A stretch of 23,052 nt of DNA from Candidatus Mediterraneibacter colneyensis (GTDB lineage Bacteria; Bacillota; Clostridia; Lachnospirales; Lachnospiraceae). A model generated the notes under the pieces. It saw nothing but the letters and a program-made list of their open reading frames with translations, ran no database searches and had not been told where the DNA came from. Below, piece after piece: positions 8,295 to 16,715 of this stretch; positions within the stretch are counted from its first letter, which is position 1, and every line of letters starts with the position of its first letter. The stretch lies in NCBI GenBank assembly GCA_019114745.1, contig DXEY01000164.1, positions 1-23,052 on the forward strand. Direction: 5' to 3'. The position numbers and the translations under genes are program-made.

Positions 8295-9687
8295 TACGAT
8301 GTCAAAGAAAAAAGAAGAGTTTGTGCCGTTGGAGGAAGGTAAGGTCAAGATGTATGTGTGCGGCCCGACCGTATACAATTTCATCCACATTGGAAATGCC
8401 CGCCCGATGATCGTTTTTGATACGGTGAGGAGATATTTTGAATATAAGGGATATGATGTGAATTTCGTATCGAACTTTACGGATGTGGACGACAAGATCA
8501 TAAAGAAAGCGCTGGAAGAGGGCGTGTCCGCGGATGAGATATCCAGGCGTTATATCGCGGAGTGCCGCAAAGATATGGATGCGATGAACATCAAGCCGGC
8601 GACAAAGAATCCTCTTGCCACAGAGGAGATCTGCGGTATGGTTGATATGATCCAGACGCTGATCGACAAAGGCTACGCATACGAGAAAAACGGAACGGTC
8701 TACTACCGCACGAGAAAATTCAAAGACTACGGCAAGCTCTCCCACAAGAATCTGGACGACCTCCAGTCAGGCGGAAGGACGCTCCTTGTCACAGGGGAAG
8801 ATGAGAAGGAAGATCCGCTGGATTTCGTGCTCTGGAAGCCGAAAAAGGAAGGCGAGCCGGCGTGGAAATCTCCGTGGAGCGAAGGACGTCCGGGATGGCA
8901 TATCGAGTGCTCGGAAATGTCAAAGAAATATCTGGGAGAACAGATCGATATCCATGCGGGAGGCGAAGACCTGATCTTCCCGCACCACGAGAACGAGATC
9001 GCACAGAGCGAGGCGGCGAACGGGAAAGAATTTGCCAGATACTGGATGCACAATGGATTCCTGAATATAGACAACCGGAAAATGTCGAAATCACTGGGCA
9101 ACTTTTTCACGGTCAGGGAGATCAGCGAAAAGTATGATCTCCAGATCCTCCGTTTCTTTATGCTCAGCGCGCATTACCGCAGCCCGCTCAACTTCAGCGC
9201 GGAACTGATGGAAGCGGCAAAGAGCAGTCTGGAGCGCATCCTTACAGCGGCGGAGAACCTGAAATTCCTGGCGGGAAATGCAGCTACCGGGGAAATGACA
9301 GATGAAGAGCGGGAACTGTACGGGAAATCTCAGGAATATGTGGATTCCTTCGAGCGCGCTATGGACGACGATTTTAATACGGCGGATGCACTGGCGGCAG
9401 TCTTTGATCTTGTAAAATACATCAATACGACAGCTGACGGAACAAGGTCAAAAGAGTATCTTGACAGCCTGCACGACCGTCTGTACCAGCTTACGGATGT
9501 GCTCGGGATCATCATTGACAGGCAGGAAGAGATCCTGGACGACGAGATTGAAGAAATGATCGAGAAACGCCAGGCGGCAAGAAAAGAGAGAAACTTCGCG
9601 CTGGCTGACCAGATCAGAGACGAGCTGCTGGCAAAAGGGATCATCCTGGAGGATACACGAGAAGGAGTAAAATGGAAAAAAGCATAG
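8281..9687 (+). CDS. cysS: cysteine--tRNA ligase
   Basis: Charges tRNA-Cys with cysteine. It is a 468-residue class Ia synthetase of normal length. The CGPTVYNFIHIGNARP segment holds the zinc ligand C27 and the HIGH variant HIGN (residues 36-39). GWHIECSEMS and GGEDLIFPHHENE supply the other zinc ligands and the usual cysteine-binding surroundings. KMSKSLGNF begins at K267. The DALR-type helical C-terminal domain follows. It overlaps cysE by 14 bases and mrnC by 16, so the three are almost certainly cotranscribed and coupled. T-box control of cysES is also known in Bacillus, and both products respond to the same shortage. Confidence 0.98.
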   Translation: MKIYNTMSKKKEEFVPLEEGKVKMYVCGPTVYNFIHIGNARPMIVFDTVRRYFEYKGYDVNFVSNFTDVDDKIIKKALEEGVSADEISRRYIAECRKDMDAMNIKPATKNPLATEEICGMVDMIQTLIDKGYAYEKNGTVYYRTRKFKDYGKLSHKNLDDLQSGGRTLLVTGEDEKEDPLDFVLWKPKKEGEPAWKSPWSEGRPGWHIECSEMSKKYLGEQIDIHAGGEDLIFPHHENEIAQSEAANGKEFARYWMHNGFLNIDNRKMSKSLGNFFTVREISEKYDLQILRFFMLSAHYRSPLNFSAELMEAAKSSLERILTAAENLKFLAGNAATGEMTDEERELYGKSQEYVDSFERAMDDDFNTADALAAVFDLVKYINTTADGTRSKEYLDSLHDRLYQLTDVLGIIIDRQEEILDDEIEEMIEKRQAARKERNFALADQIRDELLAKGIILEDTREGVKWKKA

Positions 9688-10133
9688 AATTTGGATTGGA
9701 ACACTATATCAGCAGGATCCCGGGGATGGAACCGGTAGATCCGAAAACAAGTTCACCTCTTGTCCTTGCCTATATCGGAGACTGTGTGTTTGACCTGATC
9801 ATCAAACTTATGGTGACAGGCAGGGGAAACCGGCAGGTGCATAAGCTGCATGAGGAGACGAGCCATTATGTGCAGGCATCGGCACAGTCCTTTATGATGC
9901 GCGAGATGCAGGAACATCTCACGGCTGAGGAACACGCGGTGTACCGCAGGGGAAGAAATGCCCGCAGCGTGTCCCCCGCTAAAAACCAGTCGATTACAGA
10001 CTACCGGAGGGCAACGGGATTTGAGGCTCTGATCGGGTACCTGTATCTGGGCGGCGAATACGAAAGACTGACGGAGCTGGTGACGATCGGGCTTGAGAGC
10101 ATGGAAGGAAGAGAGTGTGAAGAAGATGGATAG
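9672..10133 (+). CDS. mrnC: Mini-ribonuclease III
   Basis: A small RNase III-like nuclease without a dsRNA-binding domain; in Bacillus it matures the ends of 23S rRNA. The 153 residues carry the RNase III core: LAYIGDCVFDLI with the catalytic-site D37, the basic RRGRNA patch, and ATGFEALIGYLYL with the second acidic metal ligand. Overlapping cysS by 16 bases and lying next to rlmB reproduces the Bacillus order cysS-mrnC-rlmB. The C-terminal SMEGRECEEDG is poorly conserved in such proteins. Confidence 0.95.
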   Translation: MEKSIEFGLEHYISRIPGMEPVDPKTSSPLVLAYIGDCVFDLIIKLMVTGRGNRQVHKLHEETSHYVQASAQSFMMREMQEHLTAEEHAVYRRGRNARSVSPAKNQSITDYRRATGFEALIGYLYLGGEYERLTELVTIGLESMEGRECEEDG

Positions 10134-10911
10134 GATATATGAAACAGATCAGGAATATACAGAGTGCGGAAACAGCCATACGCTTGTCATAGAGGGGCGC
10201 AATTCTGTCATCGAAGCATTCCGTTCCGGAAGGACGATCGACAAAGTGTTCGTGCTGGACGGATGCCAGGACGGGCCGGTGAGGACGATCGTCCGCGAGG
10301 CAAAGAAGCATGGGGCGCTGCTTAGTTTTGTGTCCAAAGACAGGCTGAACCAGCTCAGCCAGACCGGGAAACACCAGGGCGTGATCGCCTACGCCGCGGC
10401 ATACGACTATTCAGAGGTAGATGATATGCTGGCGCTGGCGGAAGAGAGGGGCGAAGCGCCATTCCTGCTGCTTCTGGACGGGATCGAGGATCCCCATAAC
10501 CTGGGCGCGATCATACGGACTGCCAATATCGCGGGAGCCCACGGGGTGATCATCCCGAAGAGACGGGCGGCAGGACTTACCGCAACGGTCGCAAAGACAT
10601 CGGCAGGCGCGTTAAATTATACGCCGGTGGCGAAAGTGACGAATCTTGCGAAGACGATAGAAGAGTTAAAAGAAAAAGGCATGTGGTTCGTATGTGCGGA
10701 TATGGACGGGGATCTTATGTATGACCTGAATCTGACAGGGCCGATCGGCGTTGTGATCGGAAGTGAGGGACAGGGCGTGAGCAGGCTGGTAAAAGAAAAA
10801 TGCGATTACATTGCCGGGATCCCGATGAAAGGTGAGATCACTTCCCTGAACGCATCTGTGGCGGGAGGCGTCCTTGCGTTCGAGATCGTGAGACAGAGAC
10901 TTGGTAAATAG
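10117..10911 (+). CDS. rlmB: 23S rRNA 2'-O-methyltransferase, RlmB/TrmH (SpoU) family
   Basis: An AdoMet-dependent ribose methyltransferase with a trefoil-knot fold, expected to modify G2251 of 23S rRNA. An N-terminal substrate-binding domain begins LVIEGRNSVIEAF. The SpoU motifs follow: motif 1 LDGIEDPHNLGAIIRTA, motif 2 IGVVIGSEGQGVSR and motif 3 IPMKGEITSLNASVAGG, with the conserved Arg, Glu and Asn present. I prefer the GTG at 10117, six bases after AAGGAA (10105-10110); ATG 10126 is possible but has poor spacing. Either start lies inside the mrnC 3' end. RlmB is the best name by synteny, though TrmH-family specificity cannot be proved from motifs alone. Confidence 0.92.
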   Translation: MKKMDRIYETDQEYTECGNSHTLVIEGRNSVIEAFRSGRTIDKVFVLDGCQDGPVRTIVREAKKHGALLSFVSKDRLNQLSQTGKHQGVIAYAAAYDYSEVDDMLALAEERGEAPFLLLLDGIEDPHNLGAIIRTANIAGAHGVIIPKRRAAGLTATVAKTSAGALNYTPVAKVTNLAKTIEELKEKGMWFVCADMDGDLMYDLNLTGPIGVVIGSEGQGVSRLVKEKCDYIAGIPMKGEITSLNASVAGGVLAFEIVRQRLGK

Positions 10912-10949
10912 AGGCGGAACAGGTAATATCCGAAACGGGTGATGACAGT

Positions 10950-11570
10950 ATGGATAAATACGATAAAATGACGGACGAGCAGCTTATCGAAGAACTCCGG
11001 GCAGGCAGCCGTGACATCATGGATTATATTATGGATAAATATAAGACTATGGTGAGGCAGAAGGCGCGGGCAATGTATCTGCTGGGCGGGGAAAATGAAG
11101 ATCTGATCCAGGAGGGCATGATCGGGCTCATAAAGGCGGTGCGCGATTACGATCCTTCTGCAGGCACTTCGTTTTCCAGCTTTGCCCAATTGTGCGTGTC
11201 GCGCCAGATGTACAGCGCGATAGAGGCTTCCAGGCGAAAGAAACATCTTCCGCTGAATTCTTATATCTCCCTGTACGAAGAGAGCGAGAATCATCAGGAC
11301 GGAAGCAGGATTCCGCTGATCGATACGATCGGGGCAGAGCATGAGACGGATCCGGAGGCGTTATATTTTGGAAGAGAATATACGGAAGCGTTCGTAGAGC
11401 AGCTAAAGGAGATGCTGAGTCCTTTTGAAAATCATGTGCTTTATCTTCATTTGATGGGGACGGATTACAGGAAGATTGCCGAAATCCTTGACAAGACGCC
11501 GAAATCAATTGATAATGCCATACAGAGAATACGGGGAAAGGCAGAAAAAATGCTTCGCCGTATTGATTAA
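10950..11570 (+). CDS. sigH: sporulation sigma factor SigH
   Basis: A 206-residue sigma-70 family factor with region 2 (EDLIQEGMIGLIKAVRDYD, then SFSSFAQLCVSRQMYSAIEA) and a region 4 helix-turn-helix (LSPFENHVLYLHL, YRKIAEILDKTPKSIDNAIQR). Region 1.1 and most of region 3 are absent, as in SigH. In Bacillus, SigH starts the sporulation cascade, and rlmB-yacP-sigH is a conserved order. Here yacP is missing and only 38 bases separate rlmB from sigH. GGTGA at 10938-10942 sits 7 bases before the ATG and is a modest ribosome site. No terminator or strong promoter is visible in the gap, so read-through from the cysE unit is plausible. Confidence 0.93.
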   Translation: MDKYDKMTDEQLIEELRAGSRDIMDYIMDKYKTMVRQKARAMYLLGGENEDLIQEGMIGLIKAVRDYDPSAGTSFSSFAQLCVSRQMYSAIEASRRKKHLPLNSYISLYEESENHQDGSRIPLIDTIGAEHETDPEALYFGREYTEAFVEQLKEMLSPFENHVLYLHLMGTDYRKIAEILDKTPKSIDNAIQRIRGKAEKMLRRID

Positions 11571-11632
11571 AATGCTGCGCCTTTATGGTGTTCTGAGCGA
11601 TTAAACCATTTGAGAAAAAAGGAGATACGACT

Positions 11633-12484
11633 ATGAAAAAAAGTGTGAATTACGTGCTGGCAGTCCTGATCTTTATTATCACAATGCTCCTGTTCAACGG
11701 CGGCGGCATAATTCTTGCGGTGGGCGCTTATGTCGGCGCTGCTATGGCGGGAGGATCCGCGGGAGTGGATGGCGCGTATGATTTCCTGTTGAATAACCTG
11801 AATCTTTACTCCTGTCTGATCTATCTTATCCCGGGTGTCGTATTTGCACTTTGGTATTATTTTGCTTTTGTTGAGCGTCGGGGAGCTGCAGCATTTATGA
11901 AAAGGCAGACAAGGAGGCTCAGCCCGTCCTGTTTCGGATGGCTGGTCATCCTTACGTATGCTGTTGCGCACGCTGTGTCGCTTATCATGGCGATCGTTGC
12001 GGTCATGCTTCCCACAGCAATGGAGAATTATACGGAGATGGTAGACAGTTCCGGGCTGAGCGAGTATTCCCTGCTGTGGGCAGTGGCGACTCTCATCCTT
12101 CCGCCGCTGGTGGAGGAGACGATTTTCCGAGGGCTGATCATGGGATATCTGAAAAAGGCAGGCGCTCACTTCCTTGTCATAAACCTGATTCAGGCAGTTC
12201 TGTTCGGTATTTTCCATATGAATCTCATCCAGGGGATTTATGCCGCATGCCTGGGATTCGTGCTGGGATATCTGGCATACCGCTATGACGGGCTGATCGT
12301 TCCCATGGTCATGCATGCACTGTTTAATCTCTTCGGCACAGCCGGGGTCGAACTCGAAAGTATGCTGCTGCCGGAACCGATCTTAGTGATGGTGATCGTC
12401 GGAAGCGTGCCTCTTGCCGCAATCGTGCTCGTGATGATGCACTACGGAGTCGGTGAGAAAGACCGGAAAATACTGGAAAACTAG
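11633..12484 (+). CDS. CPBP family intramembrane glutamic endopeptidase
   Basis: A 283-residue polytopic membrane protein with about seven hydrophobic segments. The CPBP (CAAX protease / bacteriocin-processing, Abi) signature is complete: EETIFRG (E161, E162, R166), the FGIFHMN histidine H195, and HALFN with H228 and N232. These are the conserved motifs of the Rce1-like protease fold. Bacterial members act in bacteriocin self-immunity, peptide maturation or protein scaffolding; no bacteriocin gene is present, so the substrate is unknown. AAAGGAG lies 7 bases before the ATG. It sits 62 bases after sigH and 18 before dtd, with no terminator on either side, so it may share the cysE-to-dtd transcript. 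Confidence 0.9.
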   Translation: MKKSVNYVLAVLIFIITMLLFNGGGIILAVGAYVGAAMAGGSAGVDGAYDFLLNNLNLYSCLIYLIPGVVFALWYYFAFVERRGAAAFMKRQTRRLSPSCFGWLVILTYAVAHAVSLIMAIVAVMLPTAMENYTEMVDSSGLSEYSLLWAVATLILPPLVEETIFRGLIMGYLKKAGAHFLVINLIQAVLFGIFHMNLIQGIYAACLGFVLGYLAYRYDGLIVPMVMHALFNLFGTAGVELESMLLPEPILVMVIVGSVPLAAIVLVMMHYGVGEKDRKILEN

Positions 12485-12502
12485 AAAGAAGAGGATCGTA
12501 AA

Positions 12503-12949
12503 ATGAGATTTGTAATACAGCGTGTAAAAGAAGCGTCCGTTTCCGTGGAGGGAAAAGTAATCGGTGAGATACAGAAAGGATTTCTTGTACTGATCGGCGT
12601 ATCGGATTCGGACACGGAAGAGACGGCTGATAAGATGGTCAGGAAGATGACGGGACTTCGTATCTTTGAAGATGGCAATGGCAAGACCAACCTGGCTCTT
12701 TCGGATGTTCAGGGAAGCCTGCTGCTCGTATCGCAGTTTACGCTTTATGCAAACTGCAAGAAAGGAAACAGGCCGAGCTTTACCGAGGCGGGTGCGCCCG
12801 ACCGGGCAAACGAACTTTATGAATATATTATCCGAGAATGTAAAAAGTCCGTACCTGAGGTACAGACCGGAAGTTTTGGAGCGGAGATGGAAGTGAGCCT
12901 GGTCAACGACGGACCCTTTACCATACTGCTCGATTCTGAAAAACTGTAA
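12503..12949 (+). CDS. dtd: D-aminoacyl-tRNA deacylase
   Basis: Hydrolyses D-amino acids, and glycine misloaded on tRNA-Ala, from tRNA. The 148 residues are the normal length. SQFTLYA at 77-83 includes the catalytic-site T80. VNDGPFT near the C-terminus holds the Gly-cis-Pro pair G137-P138 that excludes L-amino acids. LRIFEDGNGKTNLAL is also typical. AAGAGGA precedes the ATG. The stop lies 8 bases from the 3' end of the oppositely transcribed tRNA-Thr. No intrinsic terminator on the plus strand separates them. Confidence 0.97.
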   Translation: MRFVIQRVKEASVSVEGKVIGEIQKGFLVLIGVSDSDTEETADKMVRKMTGLRIFEDGNGKTNLALSDVQGSLLLVSQFTLYANCKKGNRPSFTEAGAPDRANELYEYIIRECKKSVPEVQTGSFGAEMEVSLVNDGPFTILLDSEKL

Positions 12950-12957
12950 AAAAAGAA

Positions 12958-13030
12958 AGCTGTCTAGGGGACTTGAACCCCCGGCCTCCGCCTTACCAAG
13001 GCGACGCGCTACCGACTGCGCCAAGACAGC
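12958..13030 (-). tRNA. tRNA-Thr (anticodon GGT)
   Basis: On the minus strand the acceptor GCTGTCT pairs with AGACAGC, and the D stem is GCGC/GCGC. The anticodon stem TCGCC/GGCGG has the loop TTGGTAA with anticodon GGT (Thr, reads ACC/ACU). The T arm is GGGGG-TTCAAGT-CCCCT. The discriminator would be T (12958) and CCA is not encoded. The next minus-strand bases are T-rich (TTCTTTTTTT), which may end transcription. It lies head-on to dtd. Confidence 0.94.
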
Positions 13031-13060
13031 TTACTGCGAATGATTTCATACGCAAAAATT

Positions 13061-13090
13061 AATATACACCACCACTTCTTGTATTGTCAA
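13061..13090 (-). promoter_or_regulatory. promoter of tRNA-Thr
   Basis: On the minus strand: perfect TTGACA (13085-13090), an 18-base spacer and TATATT (13061-13066). The predicted start is about 24 bases before the tRNA 5' end. Confidence 0.8.
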
Positions 13091-13192
13091 GAGAAAAATG
13101 CAATGATCTCTGTCATTTTCCCCATTGTCCTTTCCCCTGTGATATACTTTATAAAATTTAGTGGTGTTTCCCGACCGGGCGGAGGGAACATA

Positions 13193-13543
13193 ATGAAGAT
13201 AGGAAGAGAGGAACTGAGGGAACTGAGAAAAGAACTGGATAAACTGACGGCGTTTATCCGCAGTATGGAGAGCGGTGAGCTGCCGTACTTTTATCACTGT
13301 TTTGATGCGATGAAAAACAATATAGAAATATTTTTCTATATGGAATGTGAAGATATTGAGGATTTCCTTCCGGTGCTGGAACGGGACTGGAAGGCGTCCC
13401 ATATGATGTTTATCGGAGTCCAGAGCTATGATATCAGGAATACCCATCCGGATGCAGATCCGGTAATGTGCCTGTATTTTGCCCGGCTGCTCGCAGAGGT
13501 GGGGAAGTACTTTGAGCGGGGAAGCATGGAAGCAGTAAAGTAA
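13193..13543 (+). CDS. small acidic soluble protein, unknown function
   Basis: A 116-residue protein I do not recognise. It opens with a charged, probably coiled helix (MKIGREELRELRKELDKL). Next come aromatic-rich segments (ELPYFYHCFDAMKNNIEIFFYME) and a mixed region with SYDIRNTHPDADPVMCLYF. I see no signal peptide, membrane helix or metal-site pattern; the two Cys are not paired. GGAGGG at 13181-13186, 6 bases before ATG 13193, fixes the start. The reading frame is open back to 13040, but that part crosses the tRNA-Thr promoter and has no ribosome site. It stands alone between tRNA-Thr and glnS. A possible glnS promoter begins right after its stop. Confidence 0.8.
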   Translation: MKIGREELRELRKELDKLTAFIRSMESGELPYFYHCFDAMKNNIEIFFYMECEDIEDFLPVLERDWKASHMMFIGVQSYDIRNTHPDADPVMCLYFARLLAEVGKYFERGSMEAVK

Positions 13544-13572
13544 TTGTGTTCTTTTGCATTTTATGGTAAGAT
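13544..13572 (+). promoter_or_regulatory. possible glnS promoter
   Basis: TTGTGT (13544-13549), 17 bases, TAAGAT (13567-13572); GATAAT at 13570-13575 is an alternative -10 box. The boxes are weak and placed directly after the upstream stop codon, about 40 bases before the glnS start. Confidence 0.35.
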
Positions 13573-13611
13573 AATCTTCATGAAATGTTAGCGTTATTAG
13601 AGGAGGAGACA

Positions 13612-15282
13612 ATGGAAAACGAAACTGTTTCAAAGAATTTTATAGAGCAGGAGATAGACAGGGATCTTGCGGAAGGGGTCTATGATCATGTCTGTACGAG
13701 ATTTCCGCCCGAGCCAAACGGCTACCTGCATATCGGACATGCCAAATCCATCCTTTTGAACTACGGGCTTGCTCAGGAGTACGGCGGCACGTTCCATATG
13801 AGATTTGACGATACCAATCCCACAAAAGAGAAGATGGAGTTCGTTGACTCCATTAAAGAAGACATCCAGTGGCTCGGTGCTGACTGGGGCGATCATCTGT
13901 ATTTTGCATCCGACTATTTTGATCAGATGTATGAATGTGCGGTGAAACTGATCAGGAAGGGAAAGGCATTTGTCTGTGACCTGACTGCAGAGGAGATGCG
14001 GGAGTACCGCGGAACACTGACAGAGCCGGGAAAAGAGAGCCCCTACCGGAACCGCTCTGTGGAAGAGAACCTGAAGCTCTTTGAAGAGATGCGCGACGGA
14101 AAATATAAGGACGGGGAAAAGGTGCTGCGCGCTAAGATCGATATGGCGTCCCCGAATATCAATATGAGAGATCCGATCATCTACCGTGTTGCCCACATGA
14201 CTCATCATAATACGGGAGACAAGTGGTGCATCTATCCGATGTACGACTTTGCACATCCGATCGAAGATGCGATCGAGGGCATCACACACTCGATCTGTAC
14301 CCTGGAGTTTGAGGATCACAGACCGCTTTATGACTGGGTCGTAAAAGAGTGTGAGTTTGAGAACCCGCCGAGACAGATCGAATTTGCAAAACTCTATCTG
14401 ACAAATGTGGTTACAGGGAAGCGCTATATCAAGAAACTGGTCGAGGAAGGGATCGTGGACGGATGGGACGATCCGAGGCTCGTATCTATCGCGGCTCTGC
14501 GCAGGCGCGGCTTCACGCCGGAATCGATCAAGATGTTTATCGACCTGTGCGGCGTTTCCAAAGCCCAGAGTTCTGTGGATTATGCGATGCTTGAGTACTG
14601 TATCCGCGAGGATCTGAAAATGAAGAGACCACGTATGATGGCAGTGCTGGACCCGATCAGATTAGTGATCGACAATTATCCGGAGGGACAGACCGAAGAG
14701 CTCGACGTGGCAAATAACCTGGAAAATGAGGAACTGGGCCACCGGAAAGTACCTTTTGGAAGGGAACTGTATATCGAGAGGGATGACTTTATGGAAGAGC
14801 CCCCGAAGAAATACTTCCGTCTCTTCCCGGGTAATGAAGTCCGCCTGATGCACGCATACTTTGTGAAGTGCGTTGGTTTTGAAAAAGATGAGAATGGCAG
14901 GGTGACCACAGTACACTGTACCTATGACCCGGAGACAAAGGCCGGAAGCGGTTTTACCGGGCGGAAGGTAAAAGGAACGATCCACTGGGTTCCCGCATCC
15001 CACGCTGTAAAGGCAGAAGTGCGTCTCTATGAGAATCTGGTCGATGAGGAAAAGGGCGTCTACAATAAAGAGGATGGTTCGCTGAATCTGAATCCCAATT
15101 CTCTGACAGTAGTGAAAGACGCTGTGGTAGAACCGAGCTTCGGCGGATATGGTGCATATGACAGTTTCCAGTTTGTGCGCAACGGATACTTCTGTATTGA
15201 CGCACACGATTCGGCACCGGAGCATCTGGTCTTTAACCGGATCGTTTCGCTGAAGAGTTCGTTCAAACTGCCGAAGAAATGA
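13612..15282 (+). CDS. glnS: glutamine--tRNA ligase
   Basis: Charges tRNA-Gln with glutamine directly. It is a 556-residue class Ic synthetase. HIGH is intact at residues 40-43 in PEPNGYLHIGHAK. MRFDDTNP, DIQWLGADWGDH and the PMYDFAHPIEDAIEGITHS block, with CTLEFEDHRPLYDW, are GlnRS/GluRS family signatures; the Tyr and DFAHP pattern favours Gln. The two C-terminal beta-barrel anticodon-binding domains are present (from about 340 on). The usual VMSKR is replaced by V-T-G-K270-R, keeping the lysine but not the Met-Ser. AGGAGG at 13601-13606 supports ATG 13612 over ATG 13585. A direct GlnRS in a Firmicute was probably acquired long ago, since most use GatCAB transamidation. The MocR-type gene follows 10 bases later. 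Confidence 0.95.
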   Translation: MENETVSKNFIEQEIDRDLAEGVYDHVCTRFPPEPNGYLHIGHAKSILLNYGLAQEYGGTFHMRFDDTNPTKEKMEFVDSIKEDIQWLGADWGDHLYFASDYFDQMYECAVKLIRKGKAFVCDLTAEEMREYRGTLTEPGKESPYRNRSVEENLKLFEEMRDGKYKDGEKVLRAKIDMASPNINMRDPIIYRVAHMTHHNTGDKWCIYPMYDFAHPIEDAIEGITHSICTLEFEDHRPLYDWVVKECEFENPPRQIEFAKLYLTNVVTGKRYIKKLVEEGIVDGWDDPRLVSIAALRRRGFTPESIKMFIDLCGVSKAQSSVDYAMLEYCIREDLKMKRPRMMAVLDPIRLVIDNYPEGQTEELDVANNLENEELGHRKVPFGRELYIERDDFMEEPPKKYFRLFPGNEVRLMHAYFVKCVGFEKDENGRVTTVHCTYDPETKAGSGFTGRKVKGTIHWVPASHAVKAEVRLYENLVDEEKGVYNKEDGSLNLNPNSLTVVKDAVVEPSFGGYGAYDSFQFVRNGYFCIDAHDSAPEHLVFNRIVSLKSSFKLPKK

Positions 15283-15292
15283 GATTTGAACC

Positions 15293-16699
15293 ATGTATGA
15301 ACTGACGATCAATCTCAGGCAGGGGGGAAAGACCCCTCTGTATGAACAGATCTACGGATATATCAGGGAGGAAATCCGCAGCGGCAGAATCGCGAGCGGT
15401 GAAAAACTTCCTTCCACCCGTGCGCTCAGCCGGCATCTGGATGTCAGCAGGAGCACGGTGGAGCTTGCCTATGAGCAGCTTCTCTCAGAAGGATATATTG
15501 AGTCCCAGCCGTACCGGGGATATTTTGTATCGCAGATCGACGGGCTCTATCAGATCTCTCCGGCAAAAGCAGAGGACAGCCGGGGGCAGAAGCGTAAACC
15601 CGAAAAGTACCGGTATGACTTTACCCCGAATGGTGTGGATCTGAACAGTTTTCCGTATAATACGTGGAGAAAGCTATCCCGCGAATGCCTGACGGACGAT
15701 AGGGCGGAACTGTTCCGGCTCGGATGCCCGCAGGGAGAGCCGGGACTGCGCGGCGCTATCAGCAGTTATCTCCATCAGGCGAGGGGGGTGAACTGTACGC
15801 CGGACCAGATCATAGTGGGAGCAGGAAATGATTATCTGATGATGCTCATCTGCGCTGTGATCGGCACCGGACACCGGGTGGCGCTGGAAAACCCGACATA
15901 CCGCCAGGCGTACCGTCTGTTTGGCAATCTTTCCTGTGATGTGTGTACGGTTGACATGGATGAAAAGGGCATGCGCGCAGATGAACTGGAGAAATCCGGG
16001 GCCGATATTGCTTTTGTGATGCCCTCCCATCAGTATCCTCTCGGCACGGTCATGCCGATCAGGAGAAGGATGGAACTCCTGCACTGGTCAGACAGGAAAG
16101 AAGGGCGTTATATTATCGAAGACGATTATGACAGCGAGTTCCGTTATAAGGGGAAACCAATCCCTGCGCTTCAGGGGTATGACGCGAATGGAAAAGTGAT
16201 CTACATCGGCACGTTTTCCAAATCGATCGCTCCGGCGATTCGTATGAGTTACCTTGTCATGCCGGAGCAGATCTGTGAAATATACCGCAGGAGATGCGGA
16301 TTCATCAGTTCTACCGTCTCGAAAGTGGATCAGATGATCCTGCAGAAATTTATTGAGGAAGGGTATTATGAGAGGCATTTGAATAAGATGCGGGCGCTTT
16401 ACCGAAACAGACATGATGTGCTTTTGTCTGAACTGAAAGATATGGGGGAAAACTTCCGTATCTCAGGAGAAAACGCCGGCGTCCACCTGCTTATCCATTT
16501 CCGTGACGGGAGGTCAGAAGGAGAGCTGATCCGACTGGCAGCCGAATGCGGCGTCAAAGTTTACGGCTTATCCGAATATTATGTGGATGGGAAACGTGAT
16601 GACGGCGAGACAGTGATACTGCTTGGCTATGCCAACCTTGATGAAGAGAAGATACGAGATGCTGTGCGTCTTTTAAAACGAGCCTGGTATGACAGGTAG
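15293..16699 (+). CDS. MocR-type (GntR/aminotransferase fusion) transcriptional regulator, PdxR-like
   Basis: A 468-residue fusion typical of the MocR family. The N-terminal GntR winged helix runs from about residue 10 to 78 (PLYEQIYGYIREEI, LPSTRALSRHLDVSRSTVELAYEQL, GYIESQPYRGYFV). A fold-type I aminotransferase domain fills the rest. The PLP-binding lysine is K310 in TFSKSIAPAIRMSYLVMP, and IIEDDYDSEFRYKG carries the cofactor-ring Asp. Known members such as PdxR and GabR use PLP as an effector and regulate vitamin B6 or GABA genes. No pdxST or gab genes are in the window, so the target is unknown. It is 10 bases after glnS with only a weak ribosome site, suggesting coupling to it. The terminator at 16716 ends the unit. 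Confidence 0.92.
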   Translation: MYELTINLRQGGKTPLYEQIYGYIREEIRSGRIASGEKLPSTRALSRHLDVSRSTVELAYEQLLSEGYIESQPYRGYFVSQIDGLYQISPAKAEDSRGQKRKPEKYRYDFTPNGVDLNSFPYNTWRKLSRECLTDDRAELFRLGCPQGEPGLRGAISSYLHQARGVNCTPDQIIVGAGNDYLMMLICAVIGTGHRVALENPTYRQAYRLFGNLSCDVCTVDMDEKGMRADELEKSGADIAFVMPSHQYPLGTVMPIRRRMELLHWSDRKEGRYIIEDDYDSEFRYKGKPIPALQGYDANGKVIYIGTFSKSIAPAIRMSYLVMPEQICEIYRRRCGFISSTVSKVDQMILQKFIEEGYYERHLNKMRALYRNRHDVLLSELKDMGENFRISGENAGVHLLIHFRDGRSEGELIRLAAECGVKVYGLSEYYVDGKRDDGETVILLGYANLDEEKIRDAVRLLKRAWYDR

Positions 16700-16715
16700 A
16701 ACAGAGCATACAAAG

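Noticed and set aside
11567..12316. 249-codon frame on the minus strand across the CPBP gene
   Set aside because: Antisense to a membrane protein with intact motifs; the peptide is rich in H, Q, R and C as expected from reversed hydrophobic codons.
13040..13192. N-terminal extension of the 116-residue protein
   Set aside because: It crosses the tRNA-Thr promoter and lacks a ribosome site, while GGAGGG precedes ATG 13193.
13630..14319. 229-codon frame on the minus strand inside glnS
   Set aside because: Opposite to an intact synthetase core; no ribosome site or domain.
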